DNA from: Cristatella mucedo | Lineage: Eukaryota > Bryozoa > Phylactolaemata > Cristatellidae | Direction: 5' to 3' | Length of the DNA: 60,000 nt | Assembly (NCBI GenBank): GCA_009760855.2 | Contig: WPIO01000037.1 | Span: 544,001-604,000, forward strand | Shown here: positions 11,786 through 23,297 of the stretch, piece after piece | Layout of the letters: each line of letters begins with the position of its first letter | Position numbering within the stretch: the first letter of the stretch is position 1 | The notes under the pieces: model-generated | Seen by the model: the letters and a program-made list of their open reading frames with translations, nothing else | Databases searched by the model: none | Told to the model about the DNA's origin: nothing | Translations under genes and position numbers: made by a program

Positions 11786-12489
11786 GAGCTTCACCTCTAG
11801 CGAGACGACTTCCCATTTCGGGAGAGCCTGAAGTTCCGTTCACCAGACGCGCCGCTATCCGCACGAAAACGCTCGCCTCAGTTTGGAAAAGCCTGAAGTT
11901 GAAGGCCAAAGGCGTGCCGCTCGGCCCGGCTCTATGGAGCTAGTGGGAAAAGTACGCACCTCCGCAGCAACTCTAAATATACAACCACCCCTTGACGAAT
12001 AACGGTAGCTCCCCCAGAATATAAACCCGAGCGTTAACCACGCCGTGCCATTAGTTGCAGGCTCCAAGAATCGTACGTGACTAGTATTCCCATGGCAATT
12101 TCTCTCAATTCGACAGAAAAACGGGTATCTTCCCTGTCTTATTCTTGCTATTTCAGCTGGTAGTGACTTTTCTGTATCTCAAACTAGCCTAAAGTAATTA
12201 CACTTAGTATTATCATTTCGCTGATCTTTTGTCCTTTGTACAAGGACTGTTTCCCTAATCCCACTTTCCAAAAGTGAATAGAAAATAGCTATTTCTACGC
12301 AAATAATTTGATTCTGCTTCTTTCAGAATAATGCTATTTTAAAGCTATCCGGTTTTGGTGCTAAGCACGGTGCTGACCTAAGGTTCACACGATCAGCACG
12401 CATTCTGCTGCTACTAGAATTAGTAAGTACTGTGCGAAAACCTAAAATCAGATTAGTATTCACAAAAATGTAACCCTAAAAGTACCTTA
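10869..12489. other. Unassigned DNA around the CT microsatellite
   Basis: Apart from the microsatellite, a small duplication (agtcgctggcacaaagc twice near 11310-11341) is all that stands out. Confidence 0.45.
11540..11785 (+). repeat. CT / GTCT compound microsatellite
   Basis: About 245 bp of CT dinucleotides broken by GTCT and GTGTCT units. Confidence 0.97.
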
Positions 12490-15235
12490 AGCAAACAATT
12501 TTAGTTATGTAATGTTATGTATCTCCGTCTGTAACTCCAAAAAGTCATAAAGACTATGTGGGTGTTACGCAGGAGAGTTTTGTATAGCGCACTCACAGCT
12601 TAAGCGGCTTCCGGTACGCATTCGGTAGCCAACAGACTTCGTCTCAAGCAACAAAGAGAAAGTAGGAAGCATAGCAGAGTCAGGAGAGCAGTTGAGGTAG
12701 TGAGTAGCATGGAAGTTGCAGCTCAGGACCGCTGAAAAGGATGAGAAATAGTCGGCAGCAGGAGAGTTGTTGTCGTTGCGTAAGAACTGTGGAAGCGAGT
12801 TAGTTCCACAGTCTAGGACCTGCAGAGCTAAAGCTTGTGTCGCCAATGGTCTTTAAGCGGAGGAATGGAACAGCTAATTTCTTGTCCACACAGGACCTGA
12901 GGGCGCGAACAGGCTGAAACTGATGCAGCAGTTCAGCTAGGTACGAAGGAGCCAAGCCGTGGCGGGCCTTGTGGGTCAGCGTAAGAACTTTGCTCTGTAT
13001 CCGTTGCTCAACTGGCATCCACCCTAGCTCTTTTAGCAAAGGAGACGCGCTCAAACCTCTGGGACTTGAAGACTAGCCTTGCAGCCATATTCATAGTCAG
13101 CTGCAGTGGCCTAATGCTTTCTTTGGTAGCCCAGCCAATAGGAAATTACAATAATCAAGCCGAGACAGAACTAAGGAGCTAGTTAAATTTTTTAAAAGCC
13201 ACTGTGGAAGACAGCTCATAATCTTTGATAAGGATCGGACATGATGGCTAGCTGTAGCAGTCTTCTGAATGAAGCTTTTAAAATTGAGGCAGCTGTCGAA
13301 CACGACACCTAAATTTCGAGCACATGGTGATGGTCGCACAACAGCACCACCTATTAGAAGAGCAAAGCCTTTCAATCCGGCCACACGCTTAGGGTGTCCT
13401 ATGACCAGCAGTTCAGTTTTATCGCAATTTAGGTTCAAGAAGTTTTCCGACATCCAGGATCGAACGTCGGCAAGGCAAGCATTCAGTATCTCAGTTGCTG
13501 CAGCAGATTCCGATGGTTTGAATGACAAATACAGCTGACTATCGTCAGCATAAAAGTGATATGGGCCTTAATCACTTTCTTAGAGGTTGAGTATAAATGA
13601 AGAACAGCAAGGGACCAAGTACAGACCCTCGAGGGACTCCACAGGTGACACGTCTCGTGCGTGAGACCGTACCCACACACGACAATGATTGAACACGATC
13701 AGACAAGTATGATTTAAACCACGCCAGTGCTTCGTCTGCCAGACCGATCGTTGTTCTCAATCGTTCAAGTAGAACATCGTGATCAATGGTGTCGAGGGCA
13801 GCTGACAGATCTAGCAGAGCTAGGGCAGTGACATTCCAGTCGTCGTTGCCACGTAGAATGTCATTGTTAACAAGGAGGAGAGCAGTTTCAGTGGAGTGCT
13901 GCCTCTTGAACCCTGATTGAAATGTTTCTGACATTTCAATCTTTTCAATATGTTCAACCAGCTGCTTATCTACAATTGTTTTAAGAATCTTTGACAAGAA
14001 ACGAAGAAGGGAAACTGGACGATAGTTTGCAAGGACCTCTGTATCTAATCCAGGCTTTTTAAATATGGGTTTAACGGTTGCCGATTTGAAGGGCTTGGGG
14101 ACGACCCATTTTCCAAAAGAAGCATTCAAAATCTCGGTTATGGCAGGGTTAAGATGGTTTGCCAGTGAAGACCACAGAGCTGGTGGTATAGGGTCTTCAG
14201 GAGACGAGCTCTTTTTGCTAGACCTTATTAAGGTAGCCACATCGCACGCAGAAACCTCGGAAAACCTTTTAAGGAAGTTCATAGGTTGGGATACCGCAAT
14301 TGCTTTAGTCGGAGGGGGCTTTATGAAGGCACGAATGTGCACATTTTTTTCAGTAAAGAAGGCTGAAAACCTTTCGGCTGAGCCCTTAACATCTGGGGAG
14401 TCAGACCTCTCAGCATTGGCCAGTAAATGGTTTACTGTCTTATAAATCTGTTTAGCGTCCGACTGGCAGAAATTCAGCTTTCGAGTGAAAAAAGAAGACC
14501 TGGTTTTTCTAAGCTTCCGGGTGTAAACTCGATGGAAGTCATTGAAATTGACTAGATCTGCATCAGACCCCGATTTCTCGAAACGACGTTCAAGACTGCG
14601 CTTAACCTGGTGCATCTTTAGGAGTTTGTTTTGTAAATTGAAAGGAATCTCCACGACTTTGTACACAGGTAGAATGAACGGGAGCATGCTTGTCAATAGC
14701 ACTCCTGAGTGTCATGTTCACTGCATCAGTGCGGGTATCGAGGCTGCCGGTCGAGTCTGAATGCAGATCAAAAAGACATGCACCAAAAACAGATTTCAAA
14801 AACTTGTCTATGTCAATGCTTTCTAAGTTACGTCACTTGACAAGTTCGGCATTACCCTATACATACAAGGGAGCAGGAACAGTAAACGAGACCGAACAAT
14901 GATCTGAGAGGGTCAGTGGGCACACCACAAGGTCAGTGGGGAGGACATCCTTAGTGATTGCGAGATCTAGAATATGGCCACCGACGTGGGTGGTGTGATT
15001 AACGTGTTGGACCAAACCAAAATTCTCCAGAGAGTCAAGAAATGAGCGGACCTGGCTGTTGCTAGGGTTGTCAACGTGAATATTTTAGTCTCCAGCAATC
15101 AGTAATGGCCTGTCATGCACAAATATTTTAGCGAGGAACTCTGAAAACTCCTCTACAAACAAGTTTAGACAGCGAGAAGGAGGCCGGTATATCGCAACAG
15201 TGAGAGTTGTTTATAAAAATACAACCGTGTAGCTC
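12490..15235 (-). mobile_element. LINE-A, L2/CR1-like non-LTR retrotransposon, 5'-truncated and broken
   Basis: Read on the minus strand from 15.2 kb down. An apurinic-type endonuclease remnant comes first: GD-stop-NIHVD, then HVGGHILDLAIT and LSDHCSV, so the core GDFN box carries a TAA. Next is a reverse transcriptase with NYRPVS, LLDLSAALDTIDHDVLL and GVPRGSVLGPLLFFIYT (14702-13572), then a frame change, then the catalytic FYADD box (about 13541-13555) and SQLYLSF. The C-terminal part follows (13528-12800), and the 3' UTR reaches about 12490. The frame is lost at least twice. It has no LTRs. It abuts a LINE-B piece at about 15229. Confidence 0.88.
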
Positions 15236-16320
15236 CCTAAGAGAATCAATCTCTGCCTAGGCACTCTACATATGCTCTAAGGGAAGCAGCCGACATGGCA
15301 GTAACAACATGCAATAGCAACAAAAGGCACGCCAAAGAAAACTCACAAGGACAAGGCGAACGCTGCGAGGAGCAGGTGCGTTTTTTAGCGTCTTTTAATA
15401 TTTTTGTCAAGTCAGGGAGTTTTGTTAAGCAGTCGCGACTGAGTTATAGGCTTTGGGAGCACATGAACCTAAGGCATGGTCTCCAAAGGATTTCGGGTTC
15501 GCTCGAGGAGCAGCTAAACGACTTGAGTCAGAAGAGCGGCTGCTACGATTCCAGCCTGATTGCTACGAAGAAGCTCCGATAGGTCAGCTGCAGCCCGAGA
15601 GTGATGGGGCCTAATAGTGAGTGATACAGCCTTGAAGTCAATACGCTGCCTGATGGGGTGTTGACACCACTGCAGGTCTGCGAGAAGTGGTGTCACGTGG
15701 CTACCGGAACGCTCACTCACGACAGAAAAGCCTGTTTTAAGACTTTTGAACCAACTGCAGGTGCTCGATTGCAAAGGCTGAAGAATTTTAAGTAGCGAGT
15801 TACTTAAGTTTAAGTAGCGAGTTACTTAAGTCGCGAAGCGATGTAAAAAGTGAATGCAACAACTTGGACATGGCAATCACGTCTGAGCAGGTTCGACTAT
15901 TTTGCAATATTACGCCGTTGAAAGTAGGCATACTTTGGTGTGGAGCTGATGTGATCGTCTCGTGGAAGGCCAATTTAAAACAGGACACCCAAATTTCACG
16001 CGGATGGCGCAGGAGATAGGCTGACAGAGCCGATTTTGAGGGATTGGTTTTCCAATTTCTGAGTAAAACTAAATTTCCCTGTAACCAGAAAGTGTTTATC
16101 ATCGTCATCAAATTTGAGAAAGTTTGCTGCTATCTATAAATAGATGTCAGCGATATATACAGCAAGGGAGTTGAGCTTTTGACACGCTGAAAGGCTGGTA
16201 ATGATAAAAGCACGTGTACGGCTGCGTGTCTTTTGATGGAAATGAAAGCCTGGATTTCGCTTGGCAACTACACCAGCTAGGGGAAGACTATACATTGCAT
16301 AGAGAAGCAGACCAAGGGCA
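15229..16320 (-). mobile_element. LINE-B fragment (3' half)
   Basis: Starts at its 3' end with the hairpin region (gagaatcaatctctgcctag) and continues through the C-terminal frame: VSERSGSHVTPLLADLQWCQ and IRQRIDFKAVSLTIR (15774-15514), the same block as MQNSAARLVCREHRSCHIIP in the 39.5-40.6 kb copy. Frames are broken. Confidence 0.8.
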
Positions 16321-16398
16321 GAGTTCAGGGTTCAGAGTTCACCCTATTCCTTCGAGGCTCCTGTGATGATCTGCGCCTGCGATGATCGCAATATGCCG

Positions 16399-16562
16399 TA
16401 ATGGCACGCACTAGGTAAGGCGGTTGCTTTTCACGACCTCGGTCCCGAGGTCGTGGGTTCGAATCCTGTGGTGGGCGATCCTTTATCGCCACTGCAAGCG
16501 GTGGTGATTGTCGTAAAGACTCTTCTGTCGCTATACAAAAAGAGGCTGTTTATTCAGCTAGT
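16399..16562 (+). mobile_element. SINE-1 copy
   Basis: Carries ggttcgaatcctgtggtggg (box B exact) and the usual body, ending gtttattcagctag. Antisense LINE-B reverse transcriptase sequence starts about 20 bp further on. Confidence 0.88.
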
Positions 16563-16579
16563 TATTTATATATTAATTA

Positions 16580-17552
16580 TTTATTTATGATTGCGACCAT
16601 GCGCCTTCGATGCCCAATGGCATCAATGAGGTCCGGAGTCTCACAATGAGATAGGAATCTAAACTGTTGCAGCTTTGTGCCACTGAAGCCTAGGCGAGAT
16701 GAAAGGTGCTCCAGAAGGACTTGGCGATCGATAGTATTAAAAGATGCCAAAAGATCAAGCAAAGAAAAGGCGGACTCTGTGACCTCAGTCGGCATTTCTT
16801 GGGTCATTTTGCACCCGAAGCACTGCTGATTAGCTCTACAACCCAACTGTTACTTACTTGCTAATTGTGAAGTTTTCGATACCGGAGTTGAGCTAGCCTG
16901 CTACCAATCTTTCTAGGTCCTTGATAGAGACGGCTGTACGGAGACTGAGACAAGTTACTTAATTTATACAGGTCTAGTGTTGCCTTCTTAATGAGTGGCC
17001 TAACAACAGCCTTTTTGAAAGGTGCAGGAACAAATCCGATACTAAGGACATACATCATTGCAGTAAATGAAAGCGCCAGATCCATGCATCACAGAAGTAG
17101 AAATGTGGAAATTAAATCTTGAGGGCTAGTAGTCTTCTTAGACTGGAAGATTAACTTCGAAATGAGGTCACTAGTAGCAGGCTTGAATGGAAATATTGAG
17201 GTGCTGCAATTAATTGAGTGAGACGAGTCCTTTAAGGATTTTGCTCAGAGAGAAGAGTCCAGTAAGGACGTTATTACCTTTAGGATGCACTATCTGGTAT
17301 TGATATTATCTATCTTGCTATCAAACATGCTAGAGAAACATTCTGCAAGATTGTCACATAGATCACTAGGTAAGGTGCGACCAAGCTAGTTTTACGTATA
17401 CGTTAAACCGTTGGCCATCAGGACGAGAGCGCACAGTGTGCTTCATCACACAAGGGCCAGCTCGTCAAGAGCGTCGGCTAGTGTCGTATTTTGACATTAC
17501 ACCACCGAGGACAGGTTGGAAGGAGTATGCAGAGCCATGCAATATTAATTAG
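16580..17552 (-). mobile_element. LINE-B fragment (reverse transcriptase palm region and upstream)
   Basis: Holds FSLLDLLASFNTIDRQVLLE (RT box with DLSAAFDTIDH consensus) and VPAPFKKAVVRPLIKKATLD, then the endonuclease-RT linker near 17443-17552, also seen at 10545-10670 and 52.9 kb. 3' truncated, next to a SINE that ends at 16560. Confidence 0.7.
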
Positions 17553-19267
17553 CCCTATTAAATTGAAATAGTGTCGAGAGGTTTTTTGGATCCAGAGTAT
17601 GCATTTTTCTAATCGTGGAAAATTTATCAAGAGCGAAAAAGTACTCGGCGCAAGTATTCTTTGGAATGCGCAAGGCCTGAATACTTCGGCATGCCTTTCG
17701 GGGATCAAGGAAAGGTTTGGGTCCTTATTTTCACATGCTCAAGTTACGAGAGAATTATTAAAGGTCACGTTAGCAAAGGCTGCAAGCTAGATGGAATTTA
17801 TTGCACGCTATTAGGTATTGAGAGTATCCGTTTTAATTAATTTAATTGTTTTTGTTTAATTCAGTTTTTATTTTAATTAATTAATTTATTTATTTGATCA
17901 ATTAACTTTTTGCTAATTTTAATTAATTAATAGGCTCAGAGGCTGGTACAGGGAAGAAGAAGAGAGCCATACAGTTTGCTAAGCCAAGAACTTAAAGCGA
18001 ACCGACTGACCACTCAAGCATCTGATAAGTCGGCACAGTACACCTTTCCAAACGTCGGAGCTGGTATGGTCGTACCTCCTCCCATCATGCATCGATACAT
18101 TCCTTCACCCATCGTCCCAGCACCACACTAACCCGAGCTCTCCGCCTAAATATCCAGAGAAAGATAAGCCCGCACCAGAAAGCAGTAAGTCATATAGCGA
18201 GCAAGACATTGAAGATCCAGATTCCTATTTCACAAATCCGGCTGAATATAGAAAGCCGTGTCTCCCCCAAGCAGAAATATGATCAGCGATCAACACAGTC
18301 AACGTTACGATCAGAGACCTCGGTCTTAGCAAGTTCAGTGATGAGATTCTGACATCTAAGCTCAAGGAGTGAAATGTTTTTCTACGAAAGTGTGAAAGGA
18401 ACAGAGCAGATAAAGCTTCACCGACTCTTTTCCAACTACTAGGCCTGGCCAGAACTTCAACTAAGATATACCGAACTTAGAACAGAGTTACGAATGACCG
18501 TAAAACAAAAAATAATGGAGGGACTACGTTAGAAGCTTCTTCAAGAAAGTAATTTGCAGTGTAGCCGCAAATCTAGAACACCCACTCATTTATAAACCCT
18601 TCTGAGACGAGTTCAATTTTGTATTACTTCAGGTTAGATCCTTGAAAAATTTGATTTAATTGCTTTTCTTGTTGACTAAATAGAAAATTTCTATACATTT
18701 TTATATTTGTAAATTTCTATACTTATGAGGCATTAGCAATCAAGAAATAATACTTGCCAGTGTTATTTAATCAATTAATAGTATTGGCGGCAAAAATATT
18801 TGCCAACGTGGCTTCTTGTTACGTTGCTTTTTGCGGCATTTTGAAGTGAGAAAATGACCTGAAAACGTCCGGAAACTAAGTGTCCGCAAAAAAATGCTCG
18901 AAAGCAAAATTGGTAAAATATCCCCCCCACATACAGCTCGGGCCTCGTATGGATAAGCGTCGCAAGCGTTTTCCCTGAGAGCAGACACAGTTGCATTATT
19001 GTAACATCTAGTGACGACACGACCGTGCATCGCGCCTGCGAGATACGAAACCGAACACTGCCGCTCACGATTAGCCAGTTCTGTTTAGTATCTCGAGCGG
19101 TCTAGCACTTTCGACGTTGCAGCTTCCGCTTACTGAGTCAGGGCCAAGCGGGAGGGTGGGTGAGGGCTGGCCGAAGCAGGGCTCAGGGGTCAATTAAGGT
19201 CAGTCGCCGCTATTAAAAATCCAGGAAACGCGATCGCGACAATGCAACAAGCGGCGGTACACCAGTG
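17553..19267. other. A/T-rich unassigned stretch
   Basis: TTAATTAA-rich DNA near 17830-17935, then the decayed fragment at 18180-18420. Nothing else recognised. Confidence 0.45.
18180..18420 (+). pseudogene. Decayed coding fragment with RDLGLSK motif
   Basis: One plus-strand frame reads SYSEQDIEDPDSYFTNPAEY then RKPCLPQAEI, stop, SAINTVNVTIRDLGLSKFSD, EILTSKLKE, stop, NVF. The pattern RDLxLSK...LLxSRLxEWN recurs in uncharacterised proteins that are multicopy in many invertebrate genomes and look mobile-element related (remembered, not searched). The second stop is TGA where a TGG tryptophan would be expected, so this copy is dead. The match is by motif only. Confidence 0.4.
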
Positions 19268-19372
19268 CTAGAAGCAGGTGAGTAATAATGATAATATGTT
19301 TGTATAGCGCCAGCAGAGAACTTGATCTCTTTCTAGGCACTTTATATCTGAAGAAGCATCTGAAGCAACAAT
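19268..19372 (-). mobile_element. LINE-B 3' tail next to a 38-bp tandem array
   Basis: TAATAATGATAATATG tail, then agcgccagcagagaacttga and tctctttctaggcactttat. The tandem array starts immediately after it. Confidence 0.72.
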
Positions 19373-19602
19373 GTGACCTCGTGACGTGCGTGAGTAGCTA
19401 GCTAAGGATAACGACCTCGTGACGTGCTAGAGTAAGCTAAGGATAACGACCTCGTGACGTGCTAGAGTAACTAGCTAAGGATAACGACCTCGTGACGTGC
19501 TAGAGTAACTAGCTAAGGATAATGACCTCGTGACGCGCTAGAGTAACTAACTGAGGATAACGACCTCGTGACGTGCTCGAGTAACTAGCTAAGGATAACG
19601 CG
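19371..19602 (+). repeat. 38-bp tandem repeat, about six units
   Basis: Unit ggataacgacctcgtgacgt then gctagagtaactagctaa. One unit lacks ctag, and the first is diverged. It follows directly on a LINE-B tail. Confidence 0.92.
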
Positions 19603-19808
19603 AGAAAAGTGGATGTTCGCCGGATTCTGTTGAAAGTCTCCATGGCTAGCTTACGTGACAGTTCTGTCGGCGTTCCGGTGAGGAATGAGAGTCAGCGGTG
19701 CGACAGAGGCAAGTTCGTGAAAAATAGCCTTTGAAAGGTCAGAAATTTAAGGCCAGTGGTTAATGCGAGACAACGCGACAGCGAACGAGGTATTGTCGAT
19801 AGCGAGCG

Positions 19809-19809
<1 letters not shown>

Positions 19810-19877
<68 letters not shown>
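19810..19877 (+). repeat. GA microsatellite
   Basis: About 34 GA units. Confidence 0.97.
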
Positions 19878-19880
<3 letters not shown>

Positions 19881-20468
19881 ACGAGAGAGATCAAGGTTAC
19901 TCACCGACTTTCGCGGTGATCGAGACTTATCCTGCCCACACTTCAATCTAATCATCCTCGCAGAAAGGAAGCGGTCAACGGGTGATTGGATGACCTAGTT
20001 ACAGCGAATTATACTTGTCGCGAAGTTTCTCAACCCACCCATCTCAGATCCTAGCATGTAGCCGCCATATTCGCCGCCACGAGGGAGCAGCCGTCGCCTT
20101 CCTCGCGGGAGAAGCTTTAGCCGCTCTTTGAATTCGGCCACTCCACGAAATTCAACGACTCGCTTTCATGCCTCGCTGACAAGCTGTCCGAGAAGCATGT
20201 GTGCGATTAGCCAGCTCTCCCGAGGAGTAAACTCCAACGCAGCAGCCTTCGCAGCAGTGTGACGGACCGGATGCACCCGCCACAGTCGCCGGCGGTCTGG
20301 AGTCCGCGCGATGAAATAAAATCGGATCGCTGTACCGCAATGAGCTAGCTGCCGTCGCGAGTGCCGCCAACCTGCGGCGTGCACCGTACTTCGCAGAGTG
20401 CCGTGCAGCAGCGCATTTCGGCTCGGCCTGCGAGGCTGGCAATTGCACACGCGCTCGCGCTCGCCCAC

Positions 20469-20514
20469 CTATTGCTTTTTCTTCAGCCGACGTCTTGGAC
20501 TTGCCGCAGCCCAT
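20469..20514 (-). CDS. Candidate first exon of an N-myristoylated protein
   Basis: An ATG at 20514 in a good context (ggagATGG) starts MGCGKSKTSAEEKAI, then ATAG followed by gtgggc, a plausible donor in phase 1. Gly at position 2 followed by Cys and Ser/Lys is the classic N-myristoylation plus palmitoylation signature (MGCxxS/K). The surrounding 20.3-20.9 kb is GC-rich, as a promoter might be. No later exon could be linked: the acceptor at 9518 is in the wrong phase for direct joining. If real, the gene runs toward lower coordinates. It may also be chance. Confidence 0.3.
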
Positions 20515-20972
20515 CTCCAATGACCGGGTTGCCGCGGCTACTGCGTTACGCCTATCCAATCTACCGGCAGCCTCAAAGACGCCGCCAGGGCTTCCGGCGA
20601 ATGCGAAGCGTATAATGGCACAACGTCACGCTTTTTTTAGCCTCGCCAGCTCATTGGTAGTGACGCTGCTTTGGCTGCTGCGCGGGTCGGCCGCGCTGCG
20701 ATGCCAGAATCTCCTCACTGTCCTCTTCGGTAGCAACTGGACTCAACTCTCATCGAGGTCGACGACAGCGATATTCTCGCCGTTTCACGTTTTGCGGTCC
20801 TCAAAAATCCTGGCTTTGTTGCGACTTAAAAAGCCGGGCGGTCGGTTCGGCTGTATGAGAATGCGTGCATTTGCGGCTGCAGTGAAACAAGTTTGCTGAC
20901 AGAGGTTTTCCGTTTTCTTACACCGGGTTAGCCATGTAGCGCAGCAAGGTAGCAGCAGGCCCAGCACCATCG

Positions 20973-22031
20973 AGCTTGGCTGGCGAACCGCCGCTAGGCC
21001 GGCGGACCACCGAGCTAGGCTGGCGGACCGCCGCTGGGCCGGCGGACCGCCGCTGCATTGGCGGACCACCGCTGCATTGGGGGACCACCGCTGGACTGGC
21101 GGACCATCGCTAGGCTGGCGGACGACCGCTGGACTGGCGGACGACCGTTAGGCTGGCGGACGACCGCTGGACTGGCGGACGACCGCTGGACTGGCGGACG
21201 ACCGCTGGACTGGCGGACGACCGCTGGACTGGCGGACGACCGCTAGGCTGGCGGACGACCGCTGGACTGGCGGACGACCGCTAGGCTGGCGGACCGCCGC
21301 TAGGCTGGCGGACCGCCGCTAGGCTGGCGGACCGCCGCTAGGCTGGCGGACCGCCGCTAGGCTGGCGGACCGCCGCTGCATTGGCGGACCACCGCTAGGC
21401 TGGCGCACCGCCGCTAGGCTGGCGGACCGCCGCTAGGCTGGCGGACCGCCGCTAGGCTGGCGCACCGCCGCTAGGCTGGCGGACCGCCGCTAGGCTGGCG
21501 GACCGCCGCTAGGCTGGCGGACCGCCGCTGCTGGCCGCTGCATTGGCGGACCACCGCTAGGCTGGCGCACCGCCGCTAGGCTGGCGCTAGGCTGGGCCGA
21601 CCCGCTAGGCTGGCGGACCGCCGCTAGGCTGGCGACCGCCGCCGCTAGGCTGGCGGACCGCCGCTAGGCTGGCGGACCGCCGCTAGGCTGGCGGACCGCC
21701 GCTAGGCTGGCGGACCGCCGCTAGGCTGGCGGACCGCCGCTAGGCCGGCGGACCGCCGCTAGGCCGGCGGACCGCCGCTAGGCCGGCGGACCGCCGCTAG
21801 GCCGGCGGACCGCCGCTGGCGGACCGCCGCTAGGCGGCGGACCGCCGCTAGGCCGCCGCTAGGCCGGCGGACCGCCGGACCGCCGCTAGGCTGGCGGACC
21901 GCCGCTAGGCCGGCGGACCGTCGCTGGGCCGGCGGACCGTCGCTGGGCCGGCGGACCGTCGCTGGGCCGGCGGACCGTCGCTGGGCCGGCGGACCGTCGC
22001 TGGGCCGGCGGACCGCCGCTGGGCTGGCGGA
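20973..22031 (+). repeat. 19-bp GC-rich minisatellite, about 55 units
   Basis: The main unit is ctaggctggcggaccgccg. Variants are ctggactggcggacgaccg (mostly 21085-21290), ctgcattggcggaccaccg (scattered), ctaggccggcggaccgccg (about 21740-21900) and ctgggccggcggaccgtcg (about 21905-22031). Apparent open frames within it (57-bp, 19-codon periods on both strands) are by-products. Confidence 0.95.
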
Positions 22032-22189
22032 TCTTTGCTGCGCTCGCTTGGGTGTTGGATATATCGGGTGTCAAACATGGGTAGTTGAAGTCGGATGCGC
22101 TGTATCGAGGAGCCGCTCCGTCGCTGTAAGAATACAGCGCTTGCCAGCAGGCGTGCTGCGGAAATGTGCGGTTACTCGGTTGGTTATAT

Positions 22190-22630
22190 ACGAGGTGCTT
22201 CATTGTGACTTTTAAGAAGCCTCATTTCCAGTGTAGGTTTGGGCCTCGTAAAATCCGTAACTCGGCTAATACTTCACGTATCAGAGTGAAATTTAAAATT
22301 CAAATTTAGCTCTGCTTGTTTTTAAACTGTGTTGTGTTTTTAAACTTTGTTTTTAACTGTAAAAATTTCTGATTTTGGATATTATACATTTTGCTGTATG
22401 CGTCATCAAACGTCCTGGAGCCTAATTTCTTTTCTCGTGGGTGTGTAAAGCAAAATGTGTGCAACCAAAATCAGCTATTTGTCTAGAATCGTGTGAAAAA
22501 ACAAACCAGAGTTGAACTTGAATTTCAAATTTCACTCTGATCCATAAAGCATTATCCGAGATATGGTTTTTACAAGGCACACATCTCTACTGGAATTGAA
22601 GCTGTATGCAAGTCACTAGAACGCAACTCG
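22190..22630. mobile_element. Long terminal inverted repeat element (foldback/MITE-like)
   Basis: The left arm (about 22205-22328) and the right arm (about 22500-22616) are inverted copies: gtgactt at the outer edges, then on both arms tttccag/attccag, gcctcgtaaaa/gccttgtaaaa, ctcgg.taat.ct and atcagagtgaaatt. A spacer of about 170 bp between them is A/T-rich. There is no open frame, so it is non-autonomous if it is a transposon. Confidence 0.65.
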
Positions 22631-22914
22631 ATAAGCTTCACACATGTATCTCGATCTACCAAGGTCAAGTTGGGATGCAAGCTGCATATGATGCTGAGAT
22701 TGGTAAATTATTTATTTGTAGATATGTGGCTTCTGGCTTACATCCTGGTAAGACGTGGTTTCTATAATCATTTTTTCTTTCATGCCGAAGCCGTCAGAAC
22801 TTCCGATCCCAATTCTAGCATATTTGTCTTTCGCATGGTACCCGCAACAAATGTCCGATTGTCGGACGAATTTTGTAAGTATTTTCTTGATATTCCCCCT
22901 TTAGAAAGTCCCAG

Positions 22915-23280
22915 AGGTTTGGCCACGTGTCTCCTTTCCTGAAACAGCTCCACTGGCCTACGGTTAATCAGTGGATACAGGGTCAAAGTCTTACGCTGAT
23001 CTACAAGGCCATGGCCACGGCCTGGCTCCTTTATATAGAGACTAAACTGTTGCACCCGTTTCAGCCTCCTCGCATTACCGTGTCTTCCAAGGACAATAAA
23101 TTAGATGTTCCATTCCAACGCTTAAAGACCATTGGTGGCACAAGCTTATGCTATGCAGGTCGTGGACTGTGGAACTCACTTCCACAATTCTTGCTCAATG
23201 ACATCTACTCTCCTGCTGCCGGCTGTGGCGCATCCGTTCCAGCCATCCCGAGCTGATAGTTTCGTGCTAATTACTATAGT
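22915..23280 (+). mobile_element. LINE-A 3' ORF fragment, plus strand
   Basis: Codes WPTVNQWIQGQSLTLIYKAM and later DVPFQRLKTIGGTSLCYAGR, GLWNSLPQFLLND, the same C-terminal segment as in the 12.5-15.2 kb copy (WMPVEQRIQSKVLTLTHKAR, VPFLRLKTIGDTSFSSAGPR). It is interrupted at about 23298 by a SINE; its 3' UTR resumes at about 23456. Confidence 0.8.
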
Positions 23281-23297
23281 TTTGTGCTAGTTCCTAC

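Noticed and set aside
11447-11943. Arg/Glu-rich and Leu/Ser-rich frames
   Set aside because: Products of the CT/GA microsatellite at 11540-11785.
1338-12600. SINE-1 mobilised by LINE-A through a shared 3' end
   Set aside because: Only gctatacaaaa is common to both, and the sequences differ on each side; too short to claim, unlike SINE-2 with LINE-B.
20973-22203. Repeat-protein frames on both strands
   Set aside because: Created by the 19-bp minisatellite; the unit is not a multiple of three and the frames drift.
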